Origin: Pyrus communis
Lineage: Eukaryota > Streptophyta > Magnoliopsida > Rosales > Rosaceae
Direction: 5' to 3'
Assembly: GCF_963583255.1 (NCBI RefSeq)
Contig: NC_084819.1
Span: 10,786,471 to 10,850,470, forward strand
Length of the DNA: 64,000 bases
The notes below the pieces were generated by a model. It was not told the DNA's origin. It ran no database searches and saw nothing but the letters and a program-made list of their open reading frames with translations. A program made the position numbers and the translations under genes. Position 1 is the first letter of the stretch, and every line of letters starts with the position of its first letter. Below, one piece after another: positions 1 to 12,845 of the stretch.

Positions 1-107
1 GGGCGCAAAACAAAAGCGTGAGTGGGCAAAAACAAAGCTTTTCGAAAACCATTTAACAAATAAGTTCTAACCCCTCGCCGTAAAACCTGTATACTTCCCA
101 GAAAATA

Positions 108-185
<78 letters not shown>

Positions 186-694
186 AATCATGCTCAAGAA
201 TATGCCGTGCCAAAACCTCAGAATAAAATGCAAGTGCTCAGGTATAATCATATCACTATCATATAATCTGGCAGCCGGAGTCACCTAACATGACATGTAC
301 GGCTGAATCTAGAGCTCAAATCTCAATCTCAGTAACTAGACCTGCACACGAGTCGGAACCACCTAAAGTGGTCTGTACGACAGGCCTGGGTGTAATATAT
401 ATATACGCTCAAGTGCTACGATCACGTGAAGGCTGAGCGAATAGTCGCGGGTCACCTACGAGTCGAAACCACCTAAAGTGGTCTGTACGACAGGACTGTG
501 CACCTAACTTGGATCCAAGCTGAGCGTGTGGTGCGGGAGGTGAACATCACATGAAGGACTGTGCCCAACTCTGGGCGGGAGCACTAACACCGGGGGTGCA
601 GGTTATGAGCTCTCTATGCATCTCAAATCGCTACTGAATGTAAACATGAATTACACTTACCTGGCACTTACTTGTGCGTTCGCAACACCAATAC

Positions 695-726
<32 letters not shown>

Positions 727-1913
727 GCAACTAACAATGCATAACAAACGGCAATATAATATATGGCATAAAACTAATAAACGTTTAAATCGATTTCTGG
801 GAAAATATAAGTATATAGGTATATACGGAAAACCAAAAGCCCACTCACTGGTATGTGGAAGGGTCGTAACCCCCCTGCCTCGAGTGACCACGCTCGTCCT
901 CGGGATAGGATTCACCTATATGCGAAACAACTACAAAAACGTTAATTTTTAAAGCACATAACCAACCTTTAGAAATAACTTCTCATACAATGCTCAAATG
1001 GGGTGTATGAATACACCAACGTGATCTACTCAACCTCAGGAATATCCCCATATTTTTAAAATAATTTTTCACCGTCGCACGCGCCCCCACCCGCCGGCCA
1101 CGCGCAGGCACGTGCATGGCACGCTGACGGCGTCAGTTGACGCCGTCAGGAATATTCCGTTATCCCTAACGGTAACCATCAACGGCGTTAGGAATATTCC
1201 TTCAGTTTTGACGAAATATTCCGTTGTCTTCTCCGGCGAGGCTCTGGCGCCGTCGCCGGCGCCGGAAAATCGTAAAAACTTCAAACCTTTGTAACTTCTT
1301 CGTTTTTCAACCAAAATTCATAAAACTGGTACCAAAATGAAGCTTACAACGAGAGGAACATAATCATACTACTTTCAAGTGCTAAAATCCACAAAATCTC
1401 ACCTGGAAAATCACCCCAACTCCGGCCAACCTCAAAACTCGTGATCCCGACGTCCAAAACCTTCAAACGAACCACCCCGAACCTCCTAGGGACCTCACCA
1501 AGCTTCCTACAAGCTTGAAATTCCCAAAAACATGAGAAATTACGTGTGCATGAACAGTACCAAAATCGGGCATCCCGAGTTCGACGTGAAAACGAAGGTA
1601 TTCTTACCTGAAATGGGTATGGTTGGACTCCTACGAGCCTCACGAGCATGGATATATGCTTGGTTTCTTCGATCTGTGGAGGTTTAGTGTGTTTGTGTGT
1701 GTGTCCGTACAATGGAGGAGGAATGGGGAAGGGAACTGGGCACGGGGTAGGGGGTACAGGGCAGGGAAAGTGTGTAGGTGTAGGTTAGTGTGTGTGTGGC
1801 CCAAAACATGCCAACAAAAACCCAAAACAACCACAACACGTAAAGGAAACGCACTAGGGGCAAAATCGTCTTTTCACGTGTACGTTTTAAAATTCCCGGG
1901 ACGGGCTGTCACA
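1..1913 (-). repeat. Ty3/gypsy LTR, truncated by the window edge
   Basis: The right end is the element-sense 5' terminus: on the minus strand it starts TGTGACAGCCCGTCCC, the usual start of a plant gypsy LTR. Blocks shared with the LTRs at 38218-42782 and 49992-53095 occur in the same order: the 'cctcgccgtaaaacctgtat' block, repeated 'gagtcgga..cacctaa' cassettes, the 'ggtgcgggaggtgaacatca' block, a 'cactcactggtatgt' block and the GAATATTCCGT repeats. The left end lies outside the window, so whether this is a solo LTR or part of an element cannot be told. It holds no coding capacity. Confidence 0.8.
111..183. repeat. (AT)n microsatellite
   Basis: A 73-bp uninterrupted AT dinucleotide run inside the truncated gypsy LTR. 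The LTR at 49992-53095 carries a shorter AT run at 51113-51136, so this repeat tends to expand within the family. Confidence 0.97.
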
Positions 1914-2085
1914 TTCGATCATTTTTGCAGAACCATTTCAATCAATCCTCGATTATTTTTGCAAAATCAGTTCAACCTGTCCTCAACCATTTCTTCACAA
2001 TCAATTTAACCCGTCTTCGACCATTTTTGCAGAATCAGTTCAACCCATCGTTGACCTTTTTTGCAAAATCAATTTCAAATACATG
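1914..2085. repeat. Degenerate tandem repeat, period about 34 bp, 5 copies
   Basis: Five successive units share the pattern ttcaaccc-atc-tcgaccattt-ttgcaaaatcag with substitutions between copies. The array fills the gap between two inverted gypsy LTRs, so it is probably older target DNA into which both inserted. No protein-coding signal is seen. Confidence 0.8.
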
Positions 2086-2125
2086 TAAAATCACTTTTGT
2101 ATACTTTTTTAGAAGAATTGGCTTG

Positions 2126-4304
2126 TGTGACATCCCATCCCGAACTTTTTGTACCATAGGTGCGAAAAGACTAAATTGCCCTTGGATGTTAGTTGGCGTT
2201 GCGGGGGTGTTTTTTAGTTGTTTTCTTTTGTTTTTGGTTGGTTGCCATCTGAACCACACACTCACACCCTCTTTTTCTCTCTCGTTGACCCTCTCTCTCT
2301 TTCCTCTCGGATTTCTTCTATTCCTTTGCAATTGTACGGACGAACTTCAAAACCAACCATTCATGCATGGATCGACGTCTAGAAGGTAAGATTCGAACTC
2401 CTTGCAAGTTTCTGAGTTCATATATACCATTTGTGAGACTTGAAACCTTCGAAAACCTCGATAACCCTAACCCTAGATTTCATGCACTGTCCATGCACTA
2501 ATTATTGTGAGCTTTTTAGGAGTTTTTAAGGTCGTAGGGAGCTTTAGAACCTTCTCATGAAGCTCGGAAAGCAAGTTTGAAGGATTTTGGACGTCAGGAT
2601 AGCAAGTTCTAAAGTTGGCCGGATTTTGTGAGATTTCTCCAGCGAGATTCCGGCATTTTTGGTGCTTCAAAGTGGCATAAACTTCTTTCCCTTGTCCTAA
2701 GCTTCATTTTGACATAAAATTCATGAATTTTGGTTGAGAAACGAGTTAGATATGAAGAATGGAAGTTTTTCCCAGTTTTCGGCGACGACAATGGAGTCCC
2801 GCGATTAGCCGGAGAAGAAAGGGGAATATTCCGTTAATCTTAACGGAATATTCATAACGGCAGTTAACGGCGTCATGTTAGTTTTAACGGAATATGCTTG
2901 TTTTTGGACGAAATATTCCCTAACGCCGTTAGGGTTCCCGTACGTGTGCCAGGCACGTGCCTGCGTGTGGCCGGCGCGTGGGTGGTCAAAAAATTATTTT
3001 AAAAAAATTGGGATGTTTGTGGTGTTGAGTAGATCACGTTAGTATATTCAAACACCCCATTTGAGCAATGTTTGAGAAGTTATTACCTAGTTTTGTTTAT
3101 GTGCTTTAAATTAACGTTTATATAGTTGTTTCGTATATAGGTGAGACTTATCCTCAGGTTGAGCGTAGTCAATCGAGGTTTGAGGGCTACGACCCTTCCA
3201 CATACCAGTAAGTGGGCTTTTGGTTTTCCGTATATAACTATATACTTGTGGTTTTTCCCAGAAAATGAAATAGAGTGTTTATATGTTTTAAATGCCATGC
3301 ATAGCGTTTGCCTATTTATTTATGGATTAGTAGTTGCATATATGTATGTTTAGTAATGCGGACGCACAAGTAAGTGCTAGGTAAGTTTATGGTTTATGTT
3401 TGTGAATTAGTGGTTATGTGAGATGCATAGAGAGCTCATAACTTGCACCCTCGGTGTTAGTGCTCCCGCCCATAGTAGGGCACAGTCCTTCACGTGATGT
3501 TCACCTCCCGCACCACATGCTCATCTTGGATCCAAGTTAGGTGCACAGTTCTGTCGTATAAACCACTATAGGTGGTTCCGACTCGTAGGTGACCCACGAT
3601 TATTCGCCCAGTCTTCACGTGATCGTAGCACTTGAGCGTATTTATTTACACCCAGTCCAGTCGTACAGACCACTTTAAGTGGTTCCGATTCGTGTGCAAG
3701 TATAGTTAGTGAGTTAGGGATTTTAGCTCTAGATTCAGCCGTACAAGTCACATTAGGTGATTCCGGATGGCATGTTACTTGCATTGATTGACATTACCTG
3801 GGTTACTTACATTTTATGTGGAGGCATTCGACATGGCATATTTCTGAACATGTTTTTGATATATGTGTATATTCTATTTTCTTGGAAACTATGCAGGTTT
3901 TATGGCGAGAGGTTAGAACTTTTGATAATGAAATGATTTTGAAAAGCTTTGTTTTTGCCCACTCACACTTTCTGTTTTGTGCCCCTTCAGGTTTTAGTTA
4001 GAAGCATCTTTGGTGGTTCTCGAGGACTTGACGGTGGTTCTGACAGAACATCACAAATGTAGGATCACCTTTGGGTGTTGTGTAATTAGTAGTCTTCTTC
4101 TGGACTGCACTTAGGCTTTCTGTGCTCTGAATATTGTTTATCACACTTAGTCTCGCATTAGTGTGTTACCTTAACTAGATTTTTAGTAGTTTGGTTTTTA
4201 TTTGTTCGTACTTTTATTATTATCTTTTGCTTCCGCACTATGCACATGGCTATGTCACCCTCACTTGACTGCCAGCACGCCTTGATTTCGGTCGAGGTGT
4301 GTCA
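2126..4304 (+). mobile_element. Ty3/gypsy solo LTR, plus orientation
   Basis: Starts TGTGACATCCCATCCC and ends GGTCGAGGTGTGTCA, the TG...CA termini of this LTR family. Its sequence is close to the reverse complement of the LTR at 1-1913; shared blocks include the GAATATTCCGT repeats, the 'gtgatgttcacctcccgcac' block and the 'cacagtcctt' block. Flanks gcttg (2121-2125) and gtttg (4305-4309) look like a 5-bp target duplication with one change. No internal domain follows, so it is a solo LTR. Confidence 0.78.
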
Positions 4305-4309
4305 GTTTG

Positions 4310-5492
4310 TATATTTTTAGTAGTATCAGTGTATAACAACATAATACATACATGATTTGGAGAGGGAACAATATCAAGGGGAGGGTTCATTGCTTCCCAT
4401 TGTGAACCTATCAAACCTATGGTATATTGGGGTAATTTTTCTTGAAGGTACTATAAACTTGACAACAATATACACTGTACTTTAAAAAACTCCATAGTTT
4501 ATAAACATCTCAATGAGAGACAAAACATAAAAAACATAAAACCCAACCCAAAAACATGGAATCAATTAAATGTTTGTGTCAAAGCGTGCATGGATGTGTG
4601 TATGCGTATCCATAGAGAGAGACACAAGTGTATTTGCATATTTTATAACAGGTTCTCCAATTGTAATCATAATCATAATATAAAAAATGCATCCAACCAT
4701 ATTCTAACTTTTCTTTTAGGATTTTCTGGATCAAAGTCTTTGTAATCCTGCACTATACTGTACCTGCATCCAATAATTATGTCTATACCTAATTGTGTTT
4801 ATTCAAAAACAGATTGTCATTAAACAAATCAACAATTGATCATATTACCAAATCGTTCATACTACACCGTTTTTCTGTATACATGATCAGCATTTTTGTT
4901 TTTTGTTTTTTGTTTTTTTTTTTTTTTTTTTGTATATATATGGGTATATCATTGCTTTGGCAATCAAACAATTACTCATAGAAGCTTCATAAAAAACAAG
5001 ATCAAACGATTGACAGTCCGACAAATACTGTTTAGCCAGTAATCCGAAATCAATGGTAGGTTCAACTGGTTTTAGTTTTGGAAAGTGCAGCAGTGAAGAA
5101 ATTGAGATGGATGATGGGCCATTGAGCAAGGAATCAGGCTTAAGAAACCTGCATTTGCAATTAGGGATCGAGAAAGTCATAGACCTTTTCCTGTAAATTA
5201 ATCGCCGATCGTCCCTAGTTGAAAATCCAAGTTACTTGTGCGAGCCTAAATATTAACGAGTTTTGAGAAGTAAAGTTGGGATTACTGATTTCTCTAGTTG
5301 ATTTTGCTATTTATAAAAGAAGTTGTCCATAAGTCGTCTACCAGCAAAGGATGCACCGTGCTAGGCAAACAAATGGAGTAGACGTCTAGCGAGGACTAGT
5401 ACTTGGACTGGTGCCCTACCGCAGTAAGGAAAACACCCAAGGAACTCTGAAAAGTCATCTCAAACCTACTCAAGCCGCATGGGTAAAGAGTT
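4310..5492. other. Intergenic stretch without a supported gene
   Basis: AT-rich sequence with a poly-T run near 4908-4931. A 97-codon minus-strand frame at 4887-5180 encodes a peptide with a lysine-rich tail from the poly-T. The part read from about 4960 to 5180 has ordinary composition and might be an exon relic, but I do not recognise it and see no clear splice sites. Nothing else is identified. Confidence 0.5.
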
Positions 5493-5500
5493 GTGGAAGA

Positions 5501-5723
5501 GGGACAAGGATTGTCTGCCCTCCCACTTTCGGTGCCTTTCCGTGCTTTCCTGTTTATGTGGTCACGGTTAAACCACGTCAACATTTTATATTACTATTCA
5601 TTTTTGTCTTATTATCTGTATAAAAAAAAACAATCTAAAATGTTGATGTGGTTTAACCGTGATCGTACAAAACAGGAGGGTACAGGAGGGCACCGAAAGT
5701 GGGAGGGCAGACAATCCTTGTCC
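5501..5723. mobile_element. Mutator-like foldback MITE
   Basis: The two ends are near-perfect inverted repeats of about 87 bp: the left arm 5502-5588 begins ggacaaggattgtctgcc and the right arm 5637-5723 is its reverse complement with a few changes. A 48-bp AT-rich spacer separates them. Flanking 8-bp sequences gtggaaga (5493-5500) and gtagaaga just after the right end look like a target duplication with one mismatch. Long TIRs with an 8-9 bp duplication suggest a MULE-derived MITE. No coding capacity. Confidence 0.8.
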
Positions 5724-5731
5724 GTAGAAGA

Positions 5732-8700
5732 AACGCTCGAAGGACACCATGACGTATACAATGGCACAAAGGGCCTCCTGGCTATGGGTACTTTGTGGCC
5801 ATTTAGGCGAAGAAGGTGGTATGCTCACAACATCAAAGGTAAAACCGTCATATAAAGCTTGTAGTCCATGTGCGTATTATCATTGGTCAGTGGTTCAATT
5901 ATATCTCCACAATAAATTATGTCATTAATGAATTAATTTCGTATGATAATTGAAGAAAGTTAAGATTTCACCAAAAAAAAATTAACGGGCGTAAACTAGT
6001 TTTTATAGATAATGAGTCAAGATGTAAGTGTTATGCTTGTTTTTCAAGATTCTAAATATAAAAATGCTAACGCCATTCTTATCACAACCTTCTCCACGGT
6101 ACGTTGACTGCTGGCAGCTTCCTGGATTGTCTTCTTTTCTCATGCAAAAGAGACAACGCAAACTACACTACAAGTTTTAAATGAATTGAATCAAGGCAAG
6201 TCTCAATTTTACATACCACCAAACGGAAGTGTGTACATAAAGCAACACAAATTATATAAAATGTGACATTCAACTCATTCGAAATTCATTATTTCCTTTT
6301 ATCAAAACTGATTTTGTATCATAATGACGACTTTTGCTAAGTTAAACTATTAATCATATCTTACGACAACCAACACAAACCGTGAATAGTTTTGCGAATT
6401 TGGCAAATAAATTTTAGGTTATTTTGTATTCGATTTTTATAATTTTCCTCGTGTAAGAGTTTATAGGTTTTGTTTTTTTATAAGCTTGAAATAAGATCTG
6501 TAGAGGATCAAAGGGAAAAAAATGACGTTTTTGCTAATACAAATTATACAAAAGAGGAAAAACAAACACAAAATCAATCTCTCATGCATAAATAATAAAT
6601 ATCTTGCAACTTGAGCTAATTTTTATTTTTTTTTAACAAATGATGTTATTTACATTAAAGGAATTAGAGAGTGGCTTACTAATAAAAAAGACTGTAATAT
6701 TAAGTAACTGTTACTTAAGCTATTAGACGACTGATTATATCTTTTCTAGTCATCGTTAAGATGTACTCATTATTGGCACCTCTTGTACTTGGTTATTCTT
6801 GAACATGATTATTGTCGTAAATTCAATGGGTGCTCGATGAAATATTGCAATGAAATAAAGCCTAACCTACCGAGTTTACGATGTGCTTAGGAATTTTGAG
6901 TGAAAACACCTGAGAGTTCAGAACTTGCGGTGCTAGATGGCCTACTCTGATATCGACCTTTTCCCCCTATGACATTGATGGCTCGGCGGCTGCGCACTGT
7001 TTTCAGTAACCACACCGTTGTTTTATCTTGAAAGTTGTATTAAATTATTTATTATAAAAAAAAAAATGAAAAGATAAGATCTTTTATCAAAGCATATGTA
7101 AAACATGATACAAGTAACTGAACAATATGGTATTCAATGTTACCTCACAAACAATCTAAACCAATATATATCTTATTGATGATGAACTAATCTAATTTAA
7201 AAAGTTCTAAGTTTAAATTTCATAGACAATAATTACGAACAATAATTATTTAGAAAACAATTTGTCTTAGATCATAACGGTGTTGTAGGAGTCGTCCATT
7301 AGCATATCTATCGTTGGTCATATTATAGAAGATGCAAAAACTTTGTTGTTGGGGTCATTGAAGTTAATTATACTTATGTTCGTCATCAAGGCGATGTGTT
7401 GCCCACCACCTTACTCACTTTATAGTGTATATTGTCAATGTCGGTACTTTGACTTCAAGTATTTTCTCATTTAATTTCGGAGGCTTTATTTGAGAATGTA
7501 ATTGTTAATTTGTTGGTTAAATATTGGAGGAGCATCGGGGGGCATTTTATCAAGAGTTTCGTTCCTTCCAAGCTTATAGGGCCGTTCAACTCGCCTAATC
7601 ATACATTCCCTATATACTTTTCTTTTTTCTTTTTTTCATATCCACTACCATTTTTTTTTTTTTTTTTTTATGAAAGTTGACCAATCCAAAGCGTTTCTAA
7701 ATTTAGATATAAATTTTTAGTTGTTAACTGTAACTCATTGTTGTTCCACAAAAAAAAACAGTAACTCATTGAATCGTTGAAAAAGAATTGCAATATCAAT
7801 TGTTTTTAGAGTGATACTGTGAGTGGGTTAAATAGCTTTTGTTTGTTTTTTATTTTTTTTTGAGGGGTTGAACTCGTACCTACGTGCATACATTATTGCT
7901 TTTCGTAAAGCATCATAATAACATAATACATTATCATTTTACACAATGATCTGATAATATTCTTCTTCATTTATAAGTAAAAGGTCTTAAGTTTAATTAT
8001 TTTAAAAGGAAAATTCGAACCAATTATTATGATTGACACAATTTAAAGCCCCCCACTAAAATAAAGGAAGGAAAGAGTGCATAATAATTTCTTAATTTTT
8101 ACTTGAAGATCATCTTTACAAACATTTATTAAAATCAAACATCGTTTAGTCATTTATAATATAAAACAAAATAACAATATAAATATTAAGTAACATATTT
8201 AGGATAAACTTTCATTTATATGGATACTATTCGCAATGATGAGATATATATCTATTTGGAAAAATTAGGTTCCCATTCCTATTTTTCCTACTTCATTAAT
8301 TAAAACCTTTTTCATTTTCAATTTTTTTTATCAAAGTCCTTAGATTTTAATAAATGCCATTAATTATTTCAATAATAAAATATTTTTTATTTCTAAATAT
8401 ATTCATTTAGTGTTAGAAACGTTACATTTGTTATATTTATATTCATGGCTAAATTTTTTATCATATATTTTTATTTTTTAGTTTGTATCCATTTTTAATT
8501 TGCAATCCTTTTTTTTAATTTGTACAAATTTTCTTTTCAATTTTAATTTGTACCCAAATATTAATTCCTTTTTGTGCCCATATTTTTTAAACTTTTATTT
8601 GTATTTGTATCTATATTTTTTAATTTATTTGTACCCATTTTTAATTTTGCTAAATGTACCCATGCTAATTATATGTATTTATTTTATCTTTTAAAATATT

Positions 8701-9100
8701 TCAACAGTTAACTTTTAAAATATGTTAGTAATTATGTGGGTACATTAAATATTACTCTAAATTTGATTTTTAAGTATTTATTATATTTAAAAATATTATT
8801 TGAATTTGTTTAAATTTCATAATTTGTGGGACCTTAAATGCATAAATGCATGAATTAAATATCTTAAATGAGGCTAAGAACCTCGATCAAAATATTTAAA
8901 CAAATAAGATTTTAGTCTAACAATTAAGTTAATTAGGGATATGAATCAAAATGACCCATTCCATTTCCATAACGGGAATGCAAAGGAATGTCCAAATTTG
9001 TCACCGCAAACTTGCAAAGCCATAACATGCCAAAACGCTAAAACCCTTTTAATGCTTGACGACGCCGAACGAGCCTTCCTATCCCCCTCCCTTGCAGGAA
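5732..9100. other. AT-rich intergenic DNA, no gene seen
   Basis: Long AT-rich stretch with many short homopolymers and stops in all frames. From about 8460 to 8670 a T-rich block repeats a degenerate motif close to ttaatttgtaccca on the plus strand. That block resembles a decayed non-autonomous element, but I could not define its ends. The last part, from about 9040, should be promoter of the downstream RING-CH gene; no TATA box stands out. Confidence 0.6.
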
Positions 9101-9245
9101 CTGCGGGCCCTTGAATTGCTTGAGACTCAGTCTGAGGAGAGAGACTCTCAGCTGCCTCTCTCTCTGCTTTTTTCAGCTCCTCTACCCCTTCCCTCCACTG
9201 GGTTTTAGTGTTTTTTGCAGAACCTGTAGCAGTAGCTTTTGAGCT

Positions 9246-12200
9246 ATGGCGACTGAAGATGAAAGCATCGTTAAAAATGGTGGCAACATTTTCACCAACG
9301 AAGCTGAGCCTTCAGCCCACATGGTACCCCATTTTTTTTTTTGAAAATTCTTTGGTGGATTGTTCTTATATATTTGTTTCCTGCTTTCCGTTTTCCCCAC
9401 TTGTTGCTTCAATCCGTTTAAGACTTTATCAGATATGTGTTTGTGAATTGTGAAATTTCTAAGTTCGTATTAGTTTTCTTCCTTAATTTCTTGTTCTTTT
9501 TTACTTAAACTGGGTTAATGCATGATTAAACTGCCGATTATTGTACTTTCAATCTTAAGTTGGTATCTGTATAACTATGAAATTCAAGTTGTAAGCATCC
9601 AAATCCTTTTAGAACTAGTCAGGGTTTACACTGTTATTGTTTTCGTGTTATATTTCTGTGTGTTTTTCTTAATTTTTTGGGTAAAAAGAACTTGCCTTTC
9701 TGTTTGTTTTCAAAATTCCGTGTTTTCATGATGTTCTTAACGAGGAACAATTCATATGATTTTGCTCTATTGTAATTTCTGACATCTATGCCAGAGAAGA
9801 TATATTGACTCGTGCGAGTTCTTCGCTATTCATTTCTCATCTTGTTGTGCATCATAGACATGTTTGTCTGAGATTGTTGTATAACTAGTAGTTGATCCGG
9901 TAAAGACAGTGTGTTTGTAGAATGCATATTTTTCTGATCCTGAATAATCTTTCTTTTGTTATTCTCTCACAGGGTGGAGATTCCACTGAGATAATTGAAG
10001 AAGCTCCTCCTGACCATCCATGGAGACGACAGAACCTTGTGTTACAGATACCTCCAAGAACTCTTGAGGATGCCAAAGAAGATTTTGTAAGCATAAACAT
10101 GCCCCCAACGCCGAGTCCCACTCCCAAAAGAGTAAACTTCTCCCCATTACCCAGCCCTATTGTAGCCAAAATCAGTGGTTCCCCAGGTCCCTCATCATCA
10201 AAAACTAAATCAACCACAAAAAGAAGCCTCCTTCCAAAACTAAGTTTCAAACATCGGAACACTACTTCGGAGATTCAGAAGGCCGCCGCTCTAGCACTAG
10301 GAGGCTTACCTGCAGGGACACGTGAGAAGCCTACAATTCCAAGGGCCTGGTCCTTAACAAAGCTTTTAACTCCCAGAACGAAAAATACATCATCCTTGCC
10401 TGTAACTCCAATTGCTCACTCAAATCCAGAGTCTATGCATGGCAGGAACACAACTGATCTGGTGAGTACTGTTTTGTTGAGAAGAATTCAAGTTGACCAT
10501 AATTTACGGAAATTTTATAATAACAAAGAATCTTAAATAGAATTTGAAGTCTCATGCTTTTCATATGTATAAATTTATTGAATCTGTGTAAGTTTTCCTA
10601 TATTTTGGCAATTCTGCTTGCTTGCTAATCTTCGACAGTTTTCTGTTAGAAGAAAACTAAGGTATGTTTATAGTCGGTTTCCTCAACATCGTATGTTCTA
10701 GTGGTGGTGCACCGCCCTTGTGATGGGTTCCCTGACTTTCCCCCTTAATTTCTTGTACTGCTTCCACTGAAAATATCAATGGGACCAAAAGACAACCTTT
10801 TCGCTTTCTCTTGATGACTTAGAGAATAAATGAAGTGGGTGTTAATCACAATCGATTAGCAGCTTAAGTTGTCCATCGGTGCACCACACAGAATTTTTTT
10901 TAGCGGAGGCTAAACATTGGTTGCTATTCTTTCCTCTATCAAGTTGAGTTCCTACAGTGGGTTGCAATGCCCTTTCATTTTATGATGTTCCAAAAGTTTG
11001 TTTCTTTTAAAATTACTTCCATAAGGTGCTTTTCTTAGAACTTTCATCAGATCAGCGCTTTAAGCCTTGAGCTCTGCATCCTGAGATGGCATCTGAGTGC
11101 GTCTACTTGTTGCACACATTTTATAAGGAACAAGTATTTCTAGCATGGTTATTTTGTCTCAATGAGCCCTCACAGATATGTTTACATGATTCTCTACTTT
11201 GCAGAAAGCAGAGGCCCAACGACCTATTCACCGTTCACTTTCAGTCCCTGCAATTAATAAAGATGGAAGTATATGTGTAGGCAGTGTCATTCGTGTAATT
11301 CCAACCACGCCACAAGTGGCTGAAGGGACTGTCACGACAACATCAAGCACATCGCCTGTAAATGACACTGGTAAGTCCTGCTTCTAATTGTCTCTGTCCA
11401 TATCGACCAAAAACCATTCCTATTCCTTTACAAATTCACCTGAGTGCCATGATATACCAATTGTCCGTGTTTTCAGATTGTAGCTACCTTTGATCCTGCT
11501 TTTGTAACTTGTGATAACCAACGTATGCCTTATCTTAGTCTTGCGGTTCAGGTGGAAGCAATGATGGTGGTGAAGATATTGCTGAAGAAGAAGCTGTTTG
11601 TCGAATTTGCTTAGTTGAGCTGGGTGAAGACGCTGACACCCTCAAGATGGAATGCAGATGTAAAGGCGACCTTGCTCTTGCCCACCAAGAATGTGCTGTA
11701 AAATGGTTCAGCATTAAAGGTAATAAAAAATGTGATGTGTGCAGAGAAGAGGTTCAGAACCTACCGGTCACCCTTCTACGAATTCAAAATTCTCAGGCCG
11801 TTAATTTTCGACCAAGTAGAGCACAGCAGGCTGAGGCTATTCAATATAGGCAAGTGACAATTTTCAACTGTTGTAATGCTCGGGAGCGGAAATTTCTGCA
11901 CTTGCTGTGTCTTTATGGTGTTCGATACCACCTCCTATGATGGTATAACTAATAATGCATGCAAATTTTGTCAGGGTTTGGCAGGATGTTCCCATCCTTG
12001 TCATAGTCAGCATGCTTGCTTACTTCTGTTTTCTTGAGCAGCTTCTGGTACGTCATTCAACTTCGTTATGCTTTTCTTTCTTAGCCTTTCAAATTCTAAT
12101 TAAATCACATGGACAGGTGGGGAAAATGGGATCGGGTGCAATTGCTCTTTCTCTTCCTTTTTCCTGCATTTTGGGTCTTCTGGCATCCATGACATCGAGC

Positions 12201-12845
12201 ACGATGGGTAAGCTAACTTTGAAATACTTTGTCATGCAATAGTTTGCGTTGCATGGATTCAGTGATTTTCCTTCCAGTATAAAAAATAGAATTCAATGAT
12301 CCTTCTGTTTTACTGACTGAGAAATTTGTGCTCAGTGAGAAGAAGATATGTCTGGATTTATGCAACTATTCAGTTCGTACTGGTGGTTCTCGCGTCACAT
12401 CTACTTTATTCATTGGTAAGAGTTACTCCTGTAATCAAGTAGCGGGTAGGGTTTTTCAAAATTTTGGCTACAAATGCTTAGAACAAAAAAACGCTGATCA
12501 AAATAGTGAGGGACGTGCGAATGCACTTCTTGAATATGGTTGTTCCCCTTGTTGGTAACAATGTCTTAAATTTTCTTGTTCGGTCCACAGATTCACATGC
12601 AGGCAGTTCTGGCTCTTCTCCTCGCCACCTTTGCAGGATTTGGAGTTACAATGTGTGGAAATTCTATTATTGTCAAGGCTTTGGGATGGAGGGAAAGATG
12701 GCGTTCTCAGGAGTCAAATCGACAGCGTGGTTCTCAGGAGGTGGCGCAGCCGAATCAATCACCCCAGAATACACGACATACACAGACGGATCCCCAACAG
12801 CGGGAAAATGAACTCGAACGAGCAGAAGTTACTCATGGCAGCTGA
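9246..12845 (+). CDS. Membrane RING-CH (C4HC3) E3 ubiquitin ligase, 8 exons
   Basis: Predicted 509-aa E3 ubiquitin ligase of the RING-CH/MARCH-like class, in which the zinc finger recruits an E2 and transmembrane helices hold it in a membrane. Exons: 9246-9323, 9973-10461, 11205-11370, 11552-11849, 11975-12047, 12117-12207, 12336-12415, 12591-12845; phases agree and the sum is 1530 nt. Residues 27-244 are Pro/Ser/Thr-rich and probably disordered. The RING-CH finger is residues 261-308: Cys 261, 264, 279, 281, His 289, Cys 292, 305, 308, with the diagnostic CxC-x7-HxxC core. Four hydrophobic segments follow (about 349-368, 375-395, 403-425, 427-450), then a polar tail. Intron 4 begins with GC, not GT (AG|GCAAGT at 11850). 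Start chosen as the first ATG joining exon 2 in frame (MATEDES). Close plant relatives are annotated only as RING/FYVE/PHD-type proteins, so the substrate is unknown. Confidence 0.93.

Noticed and set aside
674..952. Small open frames over AT microsatellites (also 37943-38230 plus and 50839-51144)
   Set aside because: Peptides are driven by (AT)n translated as IY repeats; no codon structure.
12328..12558. Alternative coding exon reading through RING-CH introns
   Set aside because: Not in the frame fixed by exons 6-8; the spliced frame preserves the transmembrane helices.
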